Origin: Bacteroidales bacterium
Lineage (GTDB): Bacteria; Bacteroidota; Bacteroidia; Bacteroidales; UBA932
Assembly (NCBI GenBank): GCA_024693285.1
Contig: JAILLE010000048.1
Location: 1 to 32,966, forward strand
Length of the DNA: 32,966 nucleotides
Direction of reading: 5' to 3'
Positions 16,815 through 24,563 of this stretch are shown piece by piece; positions within the stretch are counted from its first letter, which is position 1, and each line of letters begins with the position of its first letter. The position numbers were made by a program, and so were the translations under genes. A model generated the notes under the pieces. That model made no database searches and was not told where the DNA came from. It saw only the letters and a program-made list of their open reading frames with translations.

Positions 16815-17273
16815 AATGAATGGAAGTATGTCGTCGACCTTCGAGAACCGCCAGGCCTTCTTTTCGCCAAACATGATGACTCTCAATGGTTTCCCTCCAA
16901 GGGTCTGATATTCGGCCATAACTTGGCGACATGCGCCGCAAGGGGTACACGGCGTCTGGGCTAACGTATGGTTGAAGCCGCCTACAATGGCGAGGGCGAT
17001 CATCGCCTTCCCGGGATAGTTGGCGTTGGCGGCGAACATGGCGGTCCGTTCAGCGCAAAGGCCGGAAGGATAAGCCGCATTCTCTTGATTCGATCCCCGC
17101 ACCACGGTGCCATCCTCAAGCAGGAGGGCTGCTCCGACGTTGAAACCGGAATAGGGAGCGTACGAGCTCTTCTGGGCCTCAATAGCCTCCTTTACCAGCA
17201 TCTGATCCTCAGGATCCATCTCTTCAAGAGAGCTGTATTCCTCGTAGTTGATGTCAAGTTTGATTGTCTTCAT
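16791..17273 (-). CDS. cdd: Cytidine deaminase
   Basis: The 160-residue enzyme of the homotetrameric type hydrolyses cytidine and deoxycytidine to uridine and deoxyuridine in pyrimidine salvage. The zinc site is complete: CAER with C73 and catalytic E75, then PCGACRQV with C112 and C115. SSYAPYSGFNVGAAL near residue 37 is the usual substrate-binding start of the domain. A short N-terminal extension precedes it. The stop is 15 nt before the SRP RNA, whose promoter lies in the last cdd codons. The gene is divergent from mnmA with an 82-nt gap that contains promoters for both. Confidence 0.95.
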   Translation of the reverse strand: MKTIKLDINYEEYSSLEEMDPEDQMLVKEAIEAQKSSYAPYSGFNVGAALLLEDGTVVRGSNQENAAYPSGLCAERTAMFAANANYPGKAMIALAIVGGFNHTLAQTPCTPCGACRQVMAEYQTLGGKPLRVIMFGEKKAWRFSKVDDILPFIFDSFNEK

Positions 17274-17301
17274 CAGCGCGTTGATTCTAATGTGGCGATT
17301 T

Positions 17302-17309
17302 CAAATATA
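17302..17309 (-). promoter_or_regulatory. -7 element for cdd
   Basis: Read on the minus strand this is TATATTTG, an exact TAnnTTTG match, 28 nt upstream of the cdd ATG. It is back to back with the mnmA promoter, so the two may compete for polymerase. A matching -33 element is not clear. Confidence 0.55.
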
Positions 17310-17315
17310 ACAATA

Positions 17316-17347
17316 ATTGTTCAAATTCCAGCGATTGAGTATCTTTG
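17316..17347 (+). promoter_or_regulatory. Promoter of mnmA
   Basis: ATTG at 17316-17319 and TATCTTTG at 17340-17347 are 20 nt apart, fitting the Bacteroidota -33/-7 pattern. The -7 box ends 8 nt before the mnmA ATG at 17356, so the mRNA would be nearly leaderless. Confidence 0.6.
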
Positions 17348-17355
17348 CCTTGAAT

Positions 17356-18873
17356 ATGAAAGTTTGCGTCGGCCTGTCAGGAGGAGTTGATTCCAGTGTC
17401 GCCGCCCTGCTTCTGAAGCGGCAGGGCTATGATGTCTTCGCCATGTTCATGCAGAACTGGCACGATGCTGACGCTACCCTTCATGGGGATTGCGAATGGG
17501 AAGAAGACCGCTTTGTCGCCGAGATAGTCGCCAGGAAGATAGGCATACCGTTCTTTTTTGTGGACTTGTCCAAAGAGTATCGCCAGAGGGTCGTCGACTA
17601 CATGTTCAATGAGTATTCCGCTGGACGTACTCCTAATCCGGACATTCTTTGTAACAGGGAGATAAAGTTCGATGCTTTCTTTGAAGCCGCTCGCAAACTG
17701 GGCGCTGACATGGTTGCCACCGGGCATTATTGCCGCCGGGCACCTTTATTGGATGGTGCTGGGAAACAAGTGGTTATCAATGGATTACCTCAGTGGCGCA
17801 TCCTGGAGGGAACTGACCCGAACAAAGATCAGAGCTACTTCCTGTGCCAACTGACACAGGAACAACTCGGGAAGGCTCTGTTCCCGATAGGTCATTTGAC
17901 TAAGCCGGAGGTGCGACAGATCGCCCATCTCGCCGACCTTCCTTCCGCTGACAAGAAAGACTCTCAGGGAATATGTTTTGTCGGAAAGGTTGACCTGCCT
18001 ACTTTCTTGAAGCAGAAACTTGAGCCCAAGGAAGGTGATGTGGTCGAGGTGTATGACACTTTTTTTCAAGATAATGCTCAATACAAGTTTGTCCACGACA
18101 CCCTGTCTTCCCTCCTGGCCACTCCCGGTGAGCCGAATATGATTACCGCCTTCTCCTCCGAGGACTCGGGGGGCGCCGATTTCAATAATCGCTTGATTGA
18201 GGCTACTCAAGAGGGCGATGGCGGCAAAAGGCGCCGGGGCTCCCTGCGCTTCGCGCCCTATCCGGGAAAATGTCCGCCCCGGCGCATTGCCGACATCGCC
18301 ACGAGAAACGTTTTTGATGCGGGAAAACTGACCGAGCTGAGTGACGAGGCTTGGATAAAATTGGCGGAACCTATTGATTATTCGGGAATCAAGTTCGAGA
18401 TCGAAATCTATCGAAGCGGCAAGAAACATATCAAGAAAATACGTTACAAGGAGAATCCGCTCGGTAAGATTGTCGGCCATCATGACGGGGCACAGTTCTA
18501 CACGATCGGTCAGCGCAAAGGACTCAATATCGGCGGCCATCAAGATTCCATATTCGTAATCGGAACTGATATTGACAGGAATATCATCTATGTCGGAGAA
18601 GGTCACGGCCACAAAGGCCTTTCTCGCTGCTGCGTGAGAATCGCCCCTAAAGATATCCATTGGATAAGGCAGGATCTGGAAATGGCTGATGGGGAGATCC
18701 GCCGTTATCGCGTCCGGATCCGTTACCGTCAACCCCTGCAGGATGCCTGGCTCGTGAAGCGCCCGGTGGGGTTATTCATCCTGTTCGACACGCCTCAGAG
18801 AGGAATATCTTCCGGCCAGTTCGCCGCATGGTATTCCGAAGATGATGAGATGCTCGGCTCTGGAGTTTATTAA
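17356..18873 (+). CDS. mnmA: tRNA-specific 2-thiouridylase MnmA with a large internal insertion
   Basis: MnmA activates U34 of Lys, Glu and Gln tRNAs with ATP and transfers sulfur to give 2-thiouridine. The PP-loop SGGVDSS (8-14), the first catalytic Cys in NPDILCNREIKF (C99), the tRNA-contact DQSYFLC and the second Cys in DSQGICFVGK (C207) are intact. The C-terminal domain with GAQFYTIGQRKGLNIGG is present. The protein has 505 residues, whereas many MnmA proteins have about 360-400. The extra length, about residues 232-369, sits between EGDVVEV and GKIVGHHDG, where E. coli MnmA has only a few residues. Part of it (residues 287-315) is encoded by an 87-nt palindrome. The ATG at 17356 is chosen because MKVCVGLSGG is the usual start and the upstream TTG lies in the promoter. 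Confidence 0.92.
   Translation: MKVCVGLSGGVDSSVAALLLKRQGYDVFAMFMQNWHDADATLHGDCEWEEDRFVAEIVARKIGIPFFFVDLSKEYRQRVVDYMFNEYSAGRTPNPDILCNREIKFDAFFEAARKLGADMVATGHYCRRAPLLDGAGKQVVINGLPQWRILEGTDPNKDQSYFLCQLTQEQLGKALFPIGHLTKPEVRQIAHLADLPSADKKDSQGICFVGKVDLPTFLKQKLEPKEGDVVEVYDTFFQDNAQYKFVHDTLSSLLATPGEPNMITAFSSEDSGGADFNNRLIEATQEGDGGKRRRGSLRFAPYPGKCPPRRIADIATRNVFDAGKLTELSDEAWIKLAEPIDYSGIKFEIEIYRSGKKHIKKIRYKENPLGKIVGHHDGAQFYTIGQRKGLNIGGHQDSIFVIGTDIDRNIIYVGEGHGHKGLSRCCVRIAPKDIHWIRQDLEMADGEIRRYRVRIRYRQPLQDAWLVKRPVGLFILFDTPQRGISSGQFAAWYSEDDEMLGSGVY
18214..18300 (+). repeat. Large in-frame palindromic element within mnmA
   Basis: Nested inverted arms can be paired by eye. GGCGATG (18214-18220) pairs with CATCGCC (18294-18300). 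GGCA (18223-18226) pairs with TGCC (18288-18291). GCGCCGGGGC (18231-18240) pairs with GCCCCGGCGC (18276-18285). TCCC (18241-18244) pairs with GGGA (18264-18267), with a small GCGC/GCGC hairpin inside. That is 25 paired positions with short internal loops. The element is 87 nt, exactly 29 codons, and starts on a codon boundary (residue 287). It encodes a basic, Gly/Pro/Arg-rich segment and is much more GC-rich than its surroundings. Confidence 0.75.
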
Positions 18874-18900
18874 TAACACTATATTACCACATAACCACTT

Positions 18901-20148
18901 ATGAAACGTCTGACATTTTCTTTGGCGCTTATTTTCGCGTTTTTGAGCCTCCATGCTGGCGGATCGCTGATCAAGGTGGCCGCATCCAATTCTTCGGACG
19001 CTGATAAAGCTTCCGCGGATTATGTCTGCGACGGGAAATCTGATTGCGCGTTGCTGAACGACCTGATTGATGGTCTCGCTTCGGCGAAAGGAGGAAAGAT
19101 AACCCTTCTGCCTGGCTCATATTACGTTTCTTCCCTCACTGAAATCGAAAGAAACGGAAAGACATACAAGTATGGTTTGTTCTTTCCCCACAAGCCTGGC
19201 CTAGTGACGATTGAGGGAGTGGGAGGAGCCCGCAAGGCTACCAATCTGTCGTTCAACTCGAACCATGACGGCGCTGAGTTCATCGTGACAAAGGATCTTT
19301 ACGAGACCTTCACCGAAGAAGATGACATCTCCATCATCGGCAGTGAGCCTTCCTGGATATATTCATTGGCCAACTACAACCTCTTCGACCTGTCTTTCGT
19401 CATCCCGGGATACACTAAGCGCTTGGTTGTGATCGATGGGAAATATGCCTCTGAGATGAGTGTGAGGAATATATTCATGGTGACTGGAGGCAATTTCGAC
19501 AGCACGGAGGGCCTGAATCCACGATGCGTGGGAATCAGGGCCTGCAATGGTGGAAACAACGGTTTCAATTATTTCATATCCCATTGCAAATTGATTGGCC
19601 TAGGGACAGCTTTCCACCTTGCCGGTGAGCACCTTATCATGGAGCAATGCACCGCGCAGAGGTGTCTATACGGTTTTGTTTTCGGTGAGATAGATGATAT
19701 CGACAGCATCGGAGAGGGATCCCGTAACACCACCGGAATCCATAACCTCACTCTTGTGAACTGTTGTGCCGAACATGTCAGAAGGGCTCTCACTTTTGGC
19801 CGTGGACAGCTTAACACGGTGAGTATCATAGACTTCAACTGTGAGGAGGGGGCCGAGGAGGTTTGGTACTGTGACTGGATAGCCAAGGATGTGGGTGACG
19901 GACGCTTCAGGGGTTATATTTCATACTACCTGATAGATTCCGTAACATGGAATACCTATGAGGGAAACATCTGGGGTGACTTGAGTGAAGGAGCCGGGGA
20001 GTGGTTCCGTTCCGAGAACCTTATAGCAAGGAAAACCGGTCCCACCTCGATGAGACCGACTAAACTTGTGGATATTGGTTTCCAGTATTTTGACACCGAT
20101 CTTGGTGAGATGGTTTATCGGACCAGGACCGGCTGGAGCGACGAATAG
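18901..20148 (+). CDS. Secreted right-handed beta-helix protein with phage-tailspike-like ends
   Basis: The 415-residue protein has a signal peptide (MKRLTFSLALIFAFLSLHA). The start of the mature chain, KVAASNSSDADKASADYVCD followed by GKSDCALLNDLIDGL and GGKITLLPGSYYV, matches the opening of pectate-lyase-3-like beta-helices common in phage tail proteins and some secreted proteins. Repeated short strands with Asn/Gly turns (about 150-340) fit a beta-helix. The C-terminus, RPTKLVDIGFQYFDTDLGEM followed by a TGW motif, resembles a trailer seen at the ends of phage and Bacteroidales surface proteins. No lyase catalytic residues could be assigned. It follows mnmA by 27 nt and is convergent with the ZIP gene, one base away. 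A carbohydrate-binding or carbohydrate-cleaving role is inferred. Confidence 0.65.
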   Translation: MKRLTFSLALIFAFLSLHAGGSLIKVAASNSSDADKASADYVCDGKSDCALLNDLIDGLASAKGGKITLLPGSYYVSSLTEIERNGKTYKYGLFFPHKPGLVTIEGVGGARKATNLSFNSNHDGAEFIVTKDLYETFTEEDDISIIGSEPSWIYSLANYNLFDLSFVIPGYTKRLVVIDGKYASEMSVRNIFMVTGGNFDSTEGLNPRCVGIRACNGGNNGFNYFISHCKLIGLGTAFHLAGEHLIMEQCTAQRCLYGFVFGEIDDIDSIGEGSRNTTGIHNLTLVNCCAEHVRRALTFGRGQLNTVSIIDFNCEEGAEEVWYCDWIAKDVGDGRFRGYISYYLIDSVTWNTYEGNIWGDLSEGAGEWFRSENLIARKTGPTSMRPTKLVDIGFQYFDTDLGEMVYRTRTGWSDE

Positions 20149-20149
20149 G

Positions 20150-20914
20150 CTAGCCCATGACGACATCGAGGACCATCATCAGGGCGAATCCGAGGGCGAA
20201 TCCGATGGTACTGATGTTGGAATGCTCACCTTGTGAGGCTTCCGGAACCAATTCTTCTATAACGACATATAGCATCGCACCTGCCGCGAATGGCAGCAGG
20301 TAGGGCATTGCCGAGGTTGCGGAAGAAGCCAGCAGGAGCACCAGCGCGCCTCCTAAAGGCTCCACTATCCCACTAAGGCTTCCGATCATGAATGACCTCC
20401 TGCGGCTGTTGCCTGCGGCTCGGAGGGGCATAGATATGATAGCTCCTTCCGGAATGTTCTGGATAGCTATTCCCAAGGAGAGTGCCAGGGCACCAGCCAT
20501 GCTGAAATCAGCGTTCATGGCTCCGGCTATCGCGACTCCTACAGCCATTCCCTCAGGGAAATTGTGGATGGTCACGGCAAGCGCAAGCATTGTGGTGCGG
20601 GAGAGTTTGCTCTTAGGACCCTCCGGCCCGCCGACGGGATGTATGTGCGGGGTTATCTGGTCAATAAGAAGCAGGAAGGCGAAGCCTGCCAGCAGTCCGA
20701 TAACGACCGGGATGACTGATTCTTTCCCGGATCCCATGTCTATCGCCGGGATGATCAATGACCAGACTGACGCCGCGACCATCACGCCTGAGGCGAAGCC
20801 CAGAAGAGCTTTCTGGAGTCTTGCGGCCATATCCTTCTTCATGAAAAACACGAAGGCGGAGCCTAGGGCGGTACCTAGGAAGGGAATCAAAAGAGCGGTC
20901 AGTACAGAGTTCAT
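20150..20914 (-). CDS. ZIP family divalent metal transporter
   Basis: The 254-residue polytopic membrane protein has about eight transmembrane helices. The binuclear metal site of the ZIP family is visible in helix IV (TIHNFPEGMAVG, H117-N118-E121) and helix V (IAIQNIPEGAII, Q152-N153-E156). A cytoplasmic loop with TPHIHPVGG (His 90 and 92) precedes helix IV and could bind metal. The family moves Zn2+, Fe2+ or Mn2+ inward. The QN form of helix V resembles ZupT/GufA-type members, so broad specificity is likely but not proven. The gene starts 6 nt after the stop of the DUF3828-like gene and is probably in its operon. Confidence 0.92.
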   Translation of the reverse strand: MNSVLTALLIPFLGTALGSAFVFFMKKDMAARLQKALLGFASGVMVAASVWSLIIPAIDMGSGKESVIPVVIGLLAGFAFLLLIDQITPHIHPVGGPEGPKSKLSRTTMLALAVTIHNFPEGMAVGVAIAGAMNADFSMAGALALSLGIAIQNIPEGAIISMPLRAAGNSRRRSFMIGSLSGIVEPLGGALVLLLASSATSAMPYLLPFAAGAMLYVVIEELVPEASQGEHSNISTIGFALGFALMMVLDVVMG

Positions 20915-20920
20915 GATTCC

Positions 20921-22018
20921 TTAGATGTCACCAAGGTATTCGCGCATTTCCTGGAGATAGTCGAAATAGCCCTCATCAAAGGCATCATCGTAATCCCGGA
21001 AATTATTGATTCTCAGCTCTCCGTCCTCCAGTTCGAGAGCAATCCACATAGTCTGGGGCTTGCTTCCCTGCCAATTAGTAAACCTGACGAAGGCTGTCGC
21101 GTGTACGTCATCCAATTCCTCCACCTCAATCTTTATGACCTTAAGGTCCGGAGATGGATCCTGGCTGAATGTCCAGTAATCGTGGTCGAAAAACCACATG
21201 TCCTCGGATCCCTCATCTTTAGCCATCACTCTGGCCACCGTGTTTCTCCAGAGGGTCGTGGTGTAGAGATTCTCGATATCCTCCGGTGTGGGATTACCTT
21301 CACCACCGGCGTTTCTGCGAGCCACATCCTTGAATATCTGGGTAATACGAGCCTTGACATTGTTTTCAAGCTCAATTTCATCCTCTCCACGGCCGTCTCC
21401 TCCCAGACCGTCTGGATTGTTGAATGCTTCCATAGCGTTCCGGAAAGCTATAATACCTTTCACGAGCTGGAGATTATAACGCTCGATGACCGAAGGGGTC
21501 TTCTTGTTCAATTTGTTCCTGGCCAGGTCGTCGAGTTCGAGATCTGAGCACCCTTCCAGTAGGGAGCTGTTTAGAAGCATTCCGTCCGCAAGGTCATAAA
21601 GTGATTGTGACTCAGCGAATTCCTGCTGTCCAAGACAATTCTTGAGGTTGTCTGGTGTGAGCGTGAGAATCTCCACGATATCTCCGAATATGCCACTCAC
21701 GGCCAGAAAGTTCATCCCTTGCTGCCTGACATATTGGACAGGACTGTCGAACCCGGCTCCGGGGAAAGGGGAGTCGTCGGCTTGGACGCTGGGTTGGAGG
21801 GTGTAGGCGCCAGCCTTATCCGGTACCTTTTCGAGTGTAAGCTCAAGATAGTCACCGGCGGAGTTCTCTCCAGTCATATATACGATAGTTCCCATCCGGA
21901 TTTCCTGCACCGTGTAAAGTGTGCTACCGTTGAAAAACTTGTTCCCTTTTTGTATGGTCTGGGCTCCGGCTTGGATGGTCAGGGCTAGAATTGTGATGCA
22001 AAAAAGAAGTTTTCTCAT
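20921..22018 (-). CDS. Secreted protein with DUF3828-like C-terminal domain
   Basis: The 365-residue protein starts at MRKLLFCITILALTIQAGAQ, a clear signal peptide. An ATG nine codons upstream lies closer to the promoter box and is rejected. The middle part is helical and charged, with an acidic low-complexity patch around GGDGRGEDEIELE. The last 110 residues (IENLYTTTLWRNT, DMWFFDHDYWTFSQD, LEDGELRINNFRDYD) resemble DUF3828, a periplasmic domain of unknown function. No catalytic motif is seen. A promoter element at 22043-22050 and close spacing to the ZIP gene suggest a two-gene operon. A link to metal handling is only inferred from that pairing. Confidence 0.6.
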   Translation of the reverse strand: MRKLLFCITILALTIQAGAQTIQKGNKFFNGSTLYTVQEIRMGTIVYMTGENSAGDYLELTLEKVPDKAGAYTLQPSVQADDSPFPGAGFDSPVQYVRQQGMNFLAVSGIFGDIVEILTLTPDNLKNCLGQQEFAESQSLYDLADGMLLNSSLLEGCSDLELDDLARNKLNKKTPSVIERYNLQLVKGIIAFRNAMEAFNNPDGLGGDGRGEDEIELENNVKARITQIFKDVARRNAGGEGNPTPEDIENLYTTTLWRNTVARVMAKDEGSEDMWFFDHDYWTFSQDPSPDLKVIKIEVEELDDVHATAFVRFTNWQGSKPQTMWIALELEDGELRINNFRDYDDAFDEGYFDYLQEMREYLGDI

Positions 22019-22042
22019 ATTCCGTATAATTTGTGCGTTAGG

Positions 22043-22050
22043 CAAAGATA
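22043..22050 (-). promoter_or_regulatory. -7 element for the DUF3828-like/ZIP operon
   Basis: On the minus strand this reads TATCTTTG, an exact TAnnTTTG match, 24 nt upstream of the ATG at 22018. No good -33 element was found. Confidence 0.55.
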
Positions 22051-22120
22051 GGAATTTTGCCGAAATAGATTATATTAGCGGATACATCTAATACATCCTA
22101 TTATTCTGAATATTCAAGAA

Positions 22121-22202
22121 GAGGCAGCCCGATGCCTACTGTGCGAGAACGCGCCTTGCTCAGCGGTATGCCAGAATGGAGACCCCGCCAGGGCGGTACC
22201 TC
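22121..22202. other. GC-rich intergenic stretch with strong potential RNA structure
   Basis: This stretch lies in a 177-nt gap without a gene (22047-22223 around it). Nested complementary arms are visible: GAGG (22121-22124) with CCTC (22199-22202), GCCC (22127-22130) with GGGC (22191-22194), ATGCC-TA-CTG (22132-22141) with CAG-C-GGTAT (22161-22169), and the hairpin GCG-AGAA-CGC (22143-22152). I cannot match it to a tRNA, tmRNA or a riboswitch I know, and neither strand has a clear promoter or U-run. It could be a small RNA, the 3' UTR of the metallophosphoesterase gene or a palindromic repeat. Confidence 0.35.
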
Positions 22203-22223
22203 AAAACGTGTCCCGAAACGGCG

Positions 22224-23036
22224 TTAGTCCGTTGTGGGATGGAATTCTATCTCGAAGCCTTCCTTCTCAACCCTGACCACATTAAAGCCAGGCCTGCCAT
22301 GCCCTAAGGCGTTGCAGATCGGGTTGGCGGCCACAAGACGGATCCCTTCATATTCAGTCTCATAATCCTTGTGGGTGTGACCCGCCAGGACAGCGTCAAC
22401 TCCATATTCCTTGAGGAGCGAGATGTATTTCTCCCTTTTTTCCGTAGGGAAATTCTCATAGTCATCCGCTTCACCTATGTCCTTTTTGAATATGGGGCAG
22501 TGGAGGAACAGGAAGGTGTATTTCGCTTTACGTGACTTGCGCAACTCGCTTTCCAACCAGCTGAATTGCTCAGCCTCAGCTGCTTCCGCATTCTCTTTGA
22601 TGCAGTTGGTGTCTATCCCGATGAAAGCGCATCCTTTCTTTATAAAAGAGAACCTGTCGTAGCCTCTCAAGGCGACATAATCGTCGCGGATTTGCTCTGT
22701 CCACTGTTTGTTGTAGTCGTGGTTTCCGGGAAGCAGATAGACCTGAGACTTGAACTCGGCGACTCTTTTCTCGAAAATGCTGTTTTGAAGAGGATCATCG
22801 ATATTGTCGACAAGGTCCCCGGTAATGACGATAACCTCTGGAGCCAATGCGTTGACGGCGGTTATAGCGTTGTTAAAAAGAGAGTCTGAATGGGAATATC
22901 CTTCAGAATTGTCCATAAATCCGATTTGGGTGTCAGTGCAATGGACGAATGAAAAGGGCTCAAACTTTCCGGAGCAAGCGGTCAAGATTGCCATCAATGC
23001 GATGGCCAAAACATTGGATAAGCCACGAAATCTCAT
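22224..23036 (-). CDS. CPPED1-like calcineurin-family metallophosphoesterase lipoprotein
   Basis: The 270-residue protein starts at MRFRGLSNVLAIALMAILTAC, a lipoprotein signal with C21. Longer in-frame starts up to 23105 would run into the yhiN 3' end and bury the signal. The metal-site motifs are in order: TDTQIG (D35, Q37), ITGDLVDN, LLPGNHDYN, FLHCPIF and LAGHTHKD. The first motif is DxQ rather than the common DxH, which fits the CPPED1/CSTP1 subgroup. It probably hydrolyses phosphoester bonds in the periplasm or at the outer membrane, and its substrate is unknown. It lies 28 nt downstream of yhiN and is likely co-transcribed. Confidence 0.85.
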   Translation of the reverse strand: MRFRGLSNVLAIALMAILTACSGKFEPFSFVHCTDTQIGFMDNSEGYSHSDSLFNNAITAVNALAPEVIVITGDLVDNIDDPLQNSIFEKRVAEFKSQVYLLPGNHDYNKQWTEQIRDDYVALRGYDRFSFIKKGCAFIGIDTNCIKENAEAAEAEQFSWLESELRKSRKAKYTFLFLHCPIFKKDIGEADDYENFPTEKREKYISLLKEYGVDAVLAGHTHKDYETEYEGIRLVAANPICNALGHGRPGFNVVRVEKEGFEIEFHPTTD

Positions 23037-23064
23037 AATTCTTCTCGTTTTTATAGTGCGATTA

Positions 23065-24477
23065 TCATTTTCCATTGAGCGCTTTAGCGGCAGACTGACC
23101 GGCAAGAAGGCCTGTGGAAAAGGCGCACTGGAGGTTGTAGCCGCCGGTGTCGCAGTCCATGTCGAGGATTTCCCCGCATAGATAAAGACCTTCCTGAAGT
23201 TTGGATTCCATTGTCTTGGCCACTACTTCATCGGTAGAGACACCTCCGGCGGTGATGACGCATCTTTCGTAACCCACGAATCCGGCGATGTCGAACTTCC
23301 AGTCCTTCAATGTTTTTGCCAGAAGCTCAAGGTTCACGTCATAGAAACGGTGTTGAGGAGAGCCTCCTCTTCTGGAACGATATTCATTCTTTTTTATCGT
23401 CGTTTTGAGTATGTCAGGGTTCCAAGTCTGGAAACCAGGAATCAGATCCCAGGGCATGAGTTTACCTAGCAGGATCCGGTACATTTCCTTCCCGTTGATT
23501 CCTCTTCCGTCTTTCGCCTGCCTGGTTCTTGGGTCATTCTTGATCTCGTTCCAGAGGGTTTTGACCCTATCTGTAAGTTCTTCGACAGGGACCCCCGGCT
23601 TAAGGTCCAAAGAGAAGGCCACACGGCCTCCGTTCAGTATGGTTTTCACGCACTTGCGGCTAACCTGGAAACCGATCGGTCCCTCAATGCCTCCGTCGGT
23701 GAAGTCGATGTCTCCGAACTCTGTCTCTTTGACACTTCCGTCATAGGTGACAGTCAGGCTCACATTCTTGAGTTTCGCTCCCTTGAGCGCCTCGCCGGCA
23801 CCGGTCATCGGGCTCTCCCTGCTGATATGTCCTTTAAGCTCCGGCTCGCTACCGTCAGAAACTTTATATCCCTTAGGAACAAGTGCGGTGAGGGAAGGGA
23901 AGCAGGATATTATTTTATGGCCGAGCAGTTCCGCCCAGTGGTAACCATCTCCAGTTGATCCGGTCATGGGGTAGGAGAGGCCTCCTGTCGCGATAATCAG
24001 TTTAGTGGCCTCGAAGGTTTCTCCTCCTGCGCAGACAACCTCAAAGCCAGGCCGTATTTGACGGACTTCCCGTTCCGGAAGAAGCGTTACTCCTTGACGC
24101 ATAACGGTTTCCACAATCGTATCCAACACGTCGGACGCCCTGTGTGAATATGGGAAAGCCCTGTCGCCCCTTTCGACAACAGTCTCAAGACCATTCGTCT
24201 CCAGGAAGTCGATCATATTCTCCGGGGTAAAATTAAAGAATGCCGGTTTGACGAAGTTCGGGTTGGTGCGGATGTGCTTGCTGAATTCATTCCAGGGTTT
24301 GACATTTGTGAAGTTACACCGTCCTTTCCCTGTGAAAAGAATCTTACGACCCGGACGAGGCATCTTCTCGAGGATTGTCACTTTAGCCCTGCTTCCTTCG
24401 GGCAGCGCTTTTATGGCTCCATAAGCCGCCATAAGGCCAGCGGCACCGCCACCTATTATGATTATGTCTGATTTCAT
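23065..24477 (-). CDS. HI0933/YhiN family FAD-dependent oxidoreductase
   Basis: The 470-residue flavoprotein starts with the Rossmann dinucleotide motif IIIGGGAAGLMAAYGA. KMPRPGRKILFTGKGRCNFTN follows and is the signature of the HI0933 (YhiN/BaiN-like) family. LIIATGGLSYPMTGSTGDGY and the C-terminal YLCGEILDMDCDTGGYNLQCA complete the FAD site. The reaction in this organism is not known; relatives have been linked to bile-acid or other ene reductions. The long insert in the middle matches the usual HI0933 domain. It is the first gene of a unit with the metallophosphoesterase, and no exact promoter match was seen. Confidence 0.9.
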   Translation of the reverse strand: MKSDIIIIGGGAAGLMAAYGAIKALPEGSRAKVTILEKMPRPGRKILFTGKGRCNFTNVKPWNEFSKHIRTNPNFVKPAFFNFTPENMIDFLETNGLETVVERGDRAFPYSHRASDVLDTIVETVMRQGVTLLPEREVRQIRPGFEVVCAGGETFEATKLIIATGGLSYPMTGSTGDGYHWAELLGHKIISCFPSLTALVPKGYKVSDGSEPELKGHISRESPMTGAGEALKGAKLKNVSLTVTYDGSVKETEFGDIDFTDGGIEGPIGFQVSRKCVKTILNGGRVAFSLDLKPGVPVEELTDRVKTLWNEIKNDPRTRQAKDGRGINGKEMYRILLGKLMPWDLIPGFQTWNPDILKTTIKKNEYRSRRGGSPQHRFYDVNLELLAKTLKDWKFDIAGFVGYERCVITAGGVSTDEVVAKTMESKLQEGLYLCGEILDMDCDTGGYNLQCAFSTGLLAGQSAAKALNGK

Positions 24478-24526
24478 CTTTTTGGGATTCTACCGCGAAT
24501 TTAGTCTTAACTTCCGAAAAATTAGT

Positions 24527-24534
24527 TATATTTG
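24527..24534 (+). promoter_or_regulatory. -7 element for the tRNA-Thr gene
   Basis: TATATTTG is an exact TAnnTTTG match, 29 nt before the tRNA. TTAG at 24501-24504 may be a weak -33 element with 22-nt spacing. Confidence 0.6.
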
Positions 24535-24563
24535 CACTCCATTTCCACTGAGAAATGTAGCAG

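Noticed and set aside
17317..17355. Upstream TTG start for mnmA
   Set aside because: It falls within the promoter, and MKVCVGLSGG is the conserved MnmA start.
17785..18732. 315-residue open frame on the minus strand opposite mnmA
   Set aside because: It lies fully inside mnmA, has no family-like motif, and mnmA has clear catalytic residues. It is a by-product of GC-rich codons.
22121..22202. tRNA or tmRNA in the GC-rich gap
   Set aside because: No acceptor stem, T-loop (GTTCRANNC) or anticodon loop pattern fits on either strand.
23037..23105. Longer N-terminus for the metallophosphoesterase
   Set aside because: It would overlap yhiN and put basic residues before the lipoprotein signal; the ATG at 23036 gives a proper signal.
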